A stretch of DNA of 7,426 nucleotides from Nitrospirota bacterium (lineage in GTDB: Bacteria > Nitrospirota > JACRHJ01). The DNA is taken from positions 1-7,426 of the forward strand of contig JAKAHE010000106.1 of the NCBI GenBank assembly GCA_021815285.1, written 5' to 3'. Made by a program: the position numbers and the translations under genes. The notes under the pieces were generated by a model. The model was not told where the DNA came from. It saw only the letters and a program-made list of their open reading frames with translations, and ran no database searches. Below, piece after piece: positions 6,908 to 7,426 of this stretch. Each line of letters begins with the position of its first letter. Position 1 is the first letter of the stretch.

Positions 6908-6936
6908 TTAATAAGTTATAGTCATAAGCATAGCAA
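6908..6936 (-). promoter_or_regulatory. Promoter-like site for the MTH1187-family gene
   Basis: TTGCTA (6936-6931), a 17-base spacer, then TATTAA (6913-6908) on the minus strand. The predicted transcription start, near 6901, falls within a few bases of the outer stem that begins at 6898. Confidence 0.45.
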
Positions 6937-7032
6937 AACGGGCGCTATCTGTAAAGGCCGACAGCAGGCGGCGCGGCGGCGGCAAACAGGGCATCGGTGC
7001 GCAAATGCCGTCCGGAACCCCATATTTTCCCG
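6937..7032. other. Non-coding part of the argD / MTH1187-family spacer
   Basis: The spacer between the divergent genes runs from 6785 to 7154 and has no supported gene. This middle part has a GC-rich stretch (6958-6982, GGCGGCGCGGCGGC) and a weak hairpin, GGCAT (6990-6994) with ATGCC (7005-7009). It then turns AT-rich. I see nothing else functional here. Confidence 0.5.
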
Positions 7033-7061
7033 TTGATTTTTATAACCCCTTGTGTTATCAA
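7033..7061 (+). promoter_or_regulatory. Promoter-like site for argD
   Basis: TTGATT (7033-7038), a 17-base spacer, then TATCAA (7056-7061), each matching the consensus at 4 of 6 positions, in an AT-rich stretch about 95 bases before the argD start. TGATTTTTAT occurs at 7034 and again at 7073. Confidence 0.35.
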
Positions 7062-7098
7062 TTAGTTTTACCTGATTTTTATGTCCGGCTTTTCTTTG

Positions 7099-7130
7099 GT
7101 TACTTTCTTTTCACCCGAAAAGAAAGTAAC
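7099..7130. repeat. Perfect 13-bp inverted repeat before argD
   Basis: GTTACTTTCTTTT (7099-7111), a 6-base loop CACCCG, then AAAAGAAAGTAAC (7118-7130), a perfect palindrome. It resembles the 'GGTTACTTTTCTTT' short intergenic repeats seen in many proteobacterial-type genomes. If argD starts at the site upstream, this hairpin lies in its 5' leader, 24 bases before the ATG. Confidence 0.75.
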
Positions 7131-7154
7131 GGGAATTAAAAAGAATTAACTACC

Positions 7155-7426
7155 ATGTCAACCGATAAACTGATAGAAGAATCTAAAAAATATCTTTTTA
7201 ATACTTACGGGCGGTTCCCCGTGGTGTTTGTGCGTGGCAGGGGGATGAAGCTGTGGGACTCCGACGGCAAGGAGTATCTCGACTTTCTGGCGGGCATAGC
7301 CGTGAACAACCTGGGGCACTGTCACCCGAAGGTCGTGGTTGCGCTCCAGAAACAGGCCCAGAAGCTTATCCACGTCTCGAACTACTTCCATATCGAGCCG
7401 CAGATAAAGCTTGCAAAGGCTCTGTG
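7155..7426 (+). CDS. argD: Acetylornithine aminotransferase, N-terminal 90 residues (3' end outside window)
   Basis: PLP enzyme that transfers the amino group from glutamate to N-acetylglutamate semialdehyde in arginine synthesis, and often also acts in lysine synthesis. The visible 90 residues are typical of ArgD: NTYGRFPVVFVRG (16-28), LWDSDGKEYLDFLAGIAV (33-50), NNLGHCHPKVV (51-61), LIHVSNYF (71-78) and EPQIKLAKAL at the edge. The PLP lysine lies outside the window. ATG 7155 fits the family N-terminus, but no clear Shine-Dalgarno lies before it; the sequence is A-rich. It is divergent from all other genes here. Other class III aminotransferases (for example ornithine or GABA) are less likely given the AGIAVNNLGHCHP string. 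Confidence 0.93.
   Translation, partial: MSTDKLIEESKKYLFNTYGRFPVVFVRGRGMKLWDSDGKEYLDFLAGIAVNNLGHCHPKVVVALQKQAQKLIHVSNYFHIEPQIKLAKAL

Noticed and set aside
1..7426. CRISPR array, tRNA, rRNA or complete insertion sequence
   Set aside because: I saw no regularly spaced repeats, no tRNA-like cloverleaf with an acceptor and T-loop, and no transposase.

Overview
The window holds eight protein genes. Six, and the start of a seventh that runs off the left edge, lie on the minus strand; one starts on the plus strand at the right edge. Coding DNA is GC-rich and there is little spacer apart from 370 bases at the right. The set (a radical-chemistry CoA-enzyme activase, a NIF/ISC-type Fe-S assembly pair, NAD salvage, arginine synthesis) and three kinds of short palindromic repeat suggest an anaerobic bacterium, perhaps Desulfobacterota or Nitrospirota. 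That placement is inference; there is no rRNA or taxonomic marker here.

Layout from right to left. The 5' part of argD (acetylornithine aminotransferase) starts at 7155 on the plus strand. It is divergent from a 100-residue MTH1187/YqgV-family (thiamine-binding fold) gene at 6482-6784. Between them are a promoter-like pair for each direction, a perfect 13-bp hairpin before argD, and a nested 79-bp structure. That structure begins close to the predicted transcription start of the MTH1187-family gene and ends just before its ribosome binding site. Next come nifS (cysteine desulfurase) and nifU (Fe-S scaffold), with their own promoter upstream and a rho-independent terminator at 4642-4670. A 79-bp 'TGTCATTGCGAG' palindromic repeat lies between nifU and that terminator.

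A second minus-strand group follows, with its own promoter-like site at 4604-4632. pncA (nicotinamidase) overlaps pncB (nicotinate phosphoribosyltransferase) by a few bases. Together they turn nicotinamide into nicotinate mononucleotide for NAD recycling. A repeat-rich spacer follows, then a very long gene with a TTG start whose visible 913 codons encode two tandem BadF/BadG/BcrA/BcrD-type ATPase modules plus a DUF2229 region. It belongs to the large fused activases of 2-hydroxyacyl-CoA dehydratase and related enzymes; its C-terminal part lies outside the window.

The points most worth a second look are: the nested leader with mutually exclusive pairing before the MTH1187-family gene; the fused activase carrying all four cluster-ligand cysteines on one chain next to NAD-salvage genes; and the repeat that has become the C-terminal tail of PncB. 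Most long plus-strand reading frames in the left 6.4 kb are antisense shadows of GC-rich genes.
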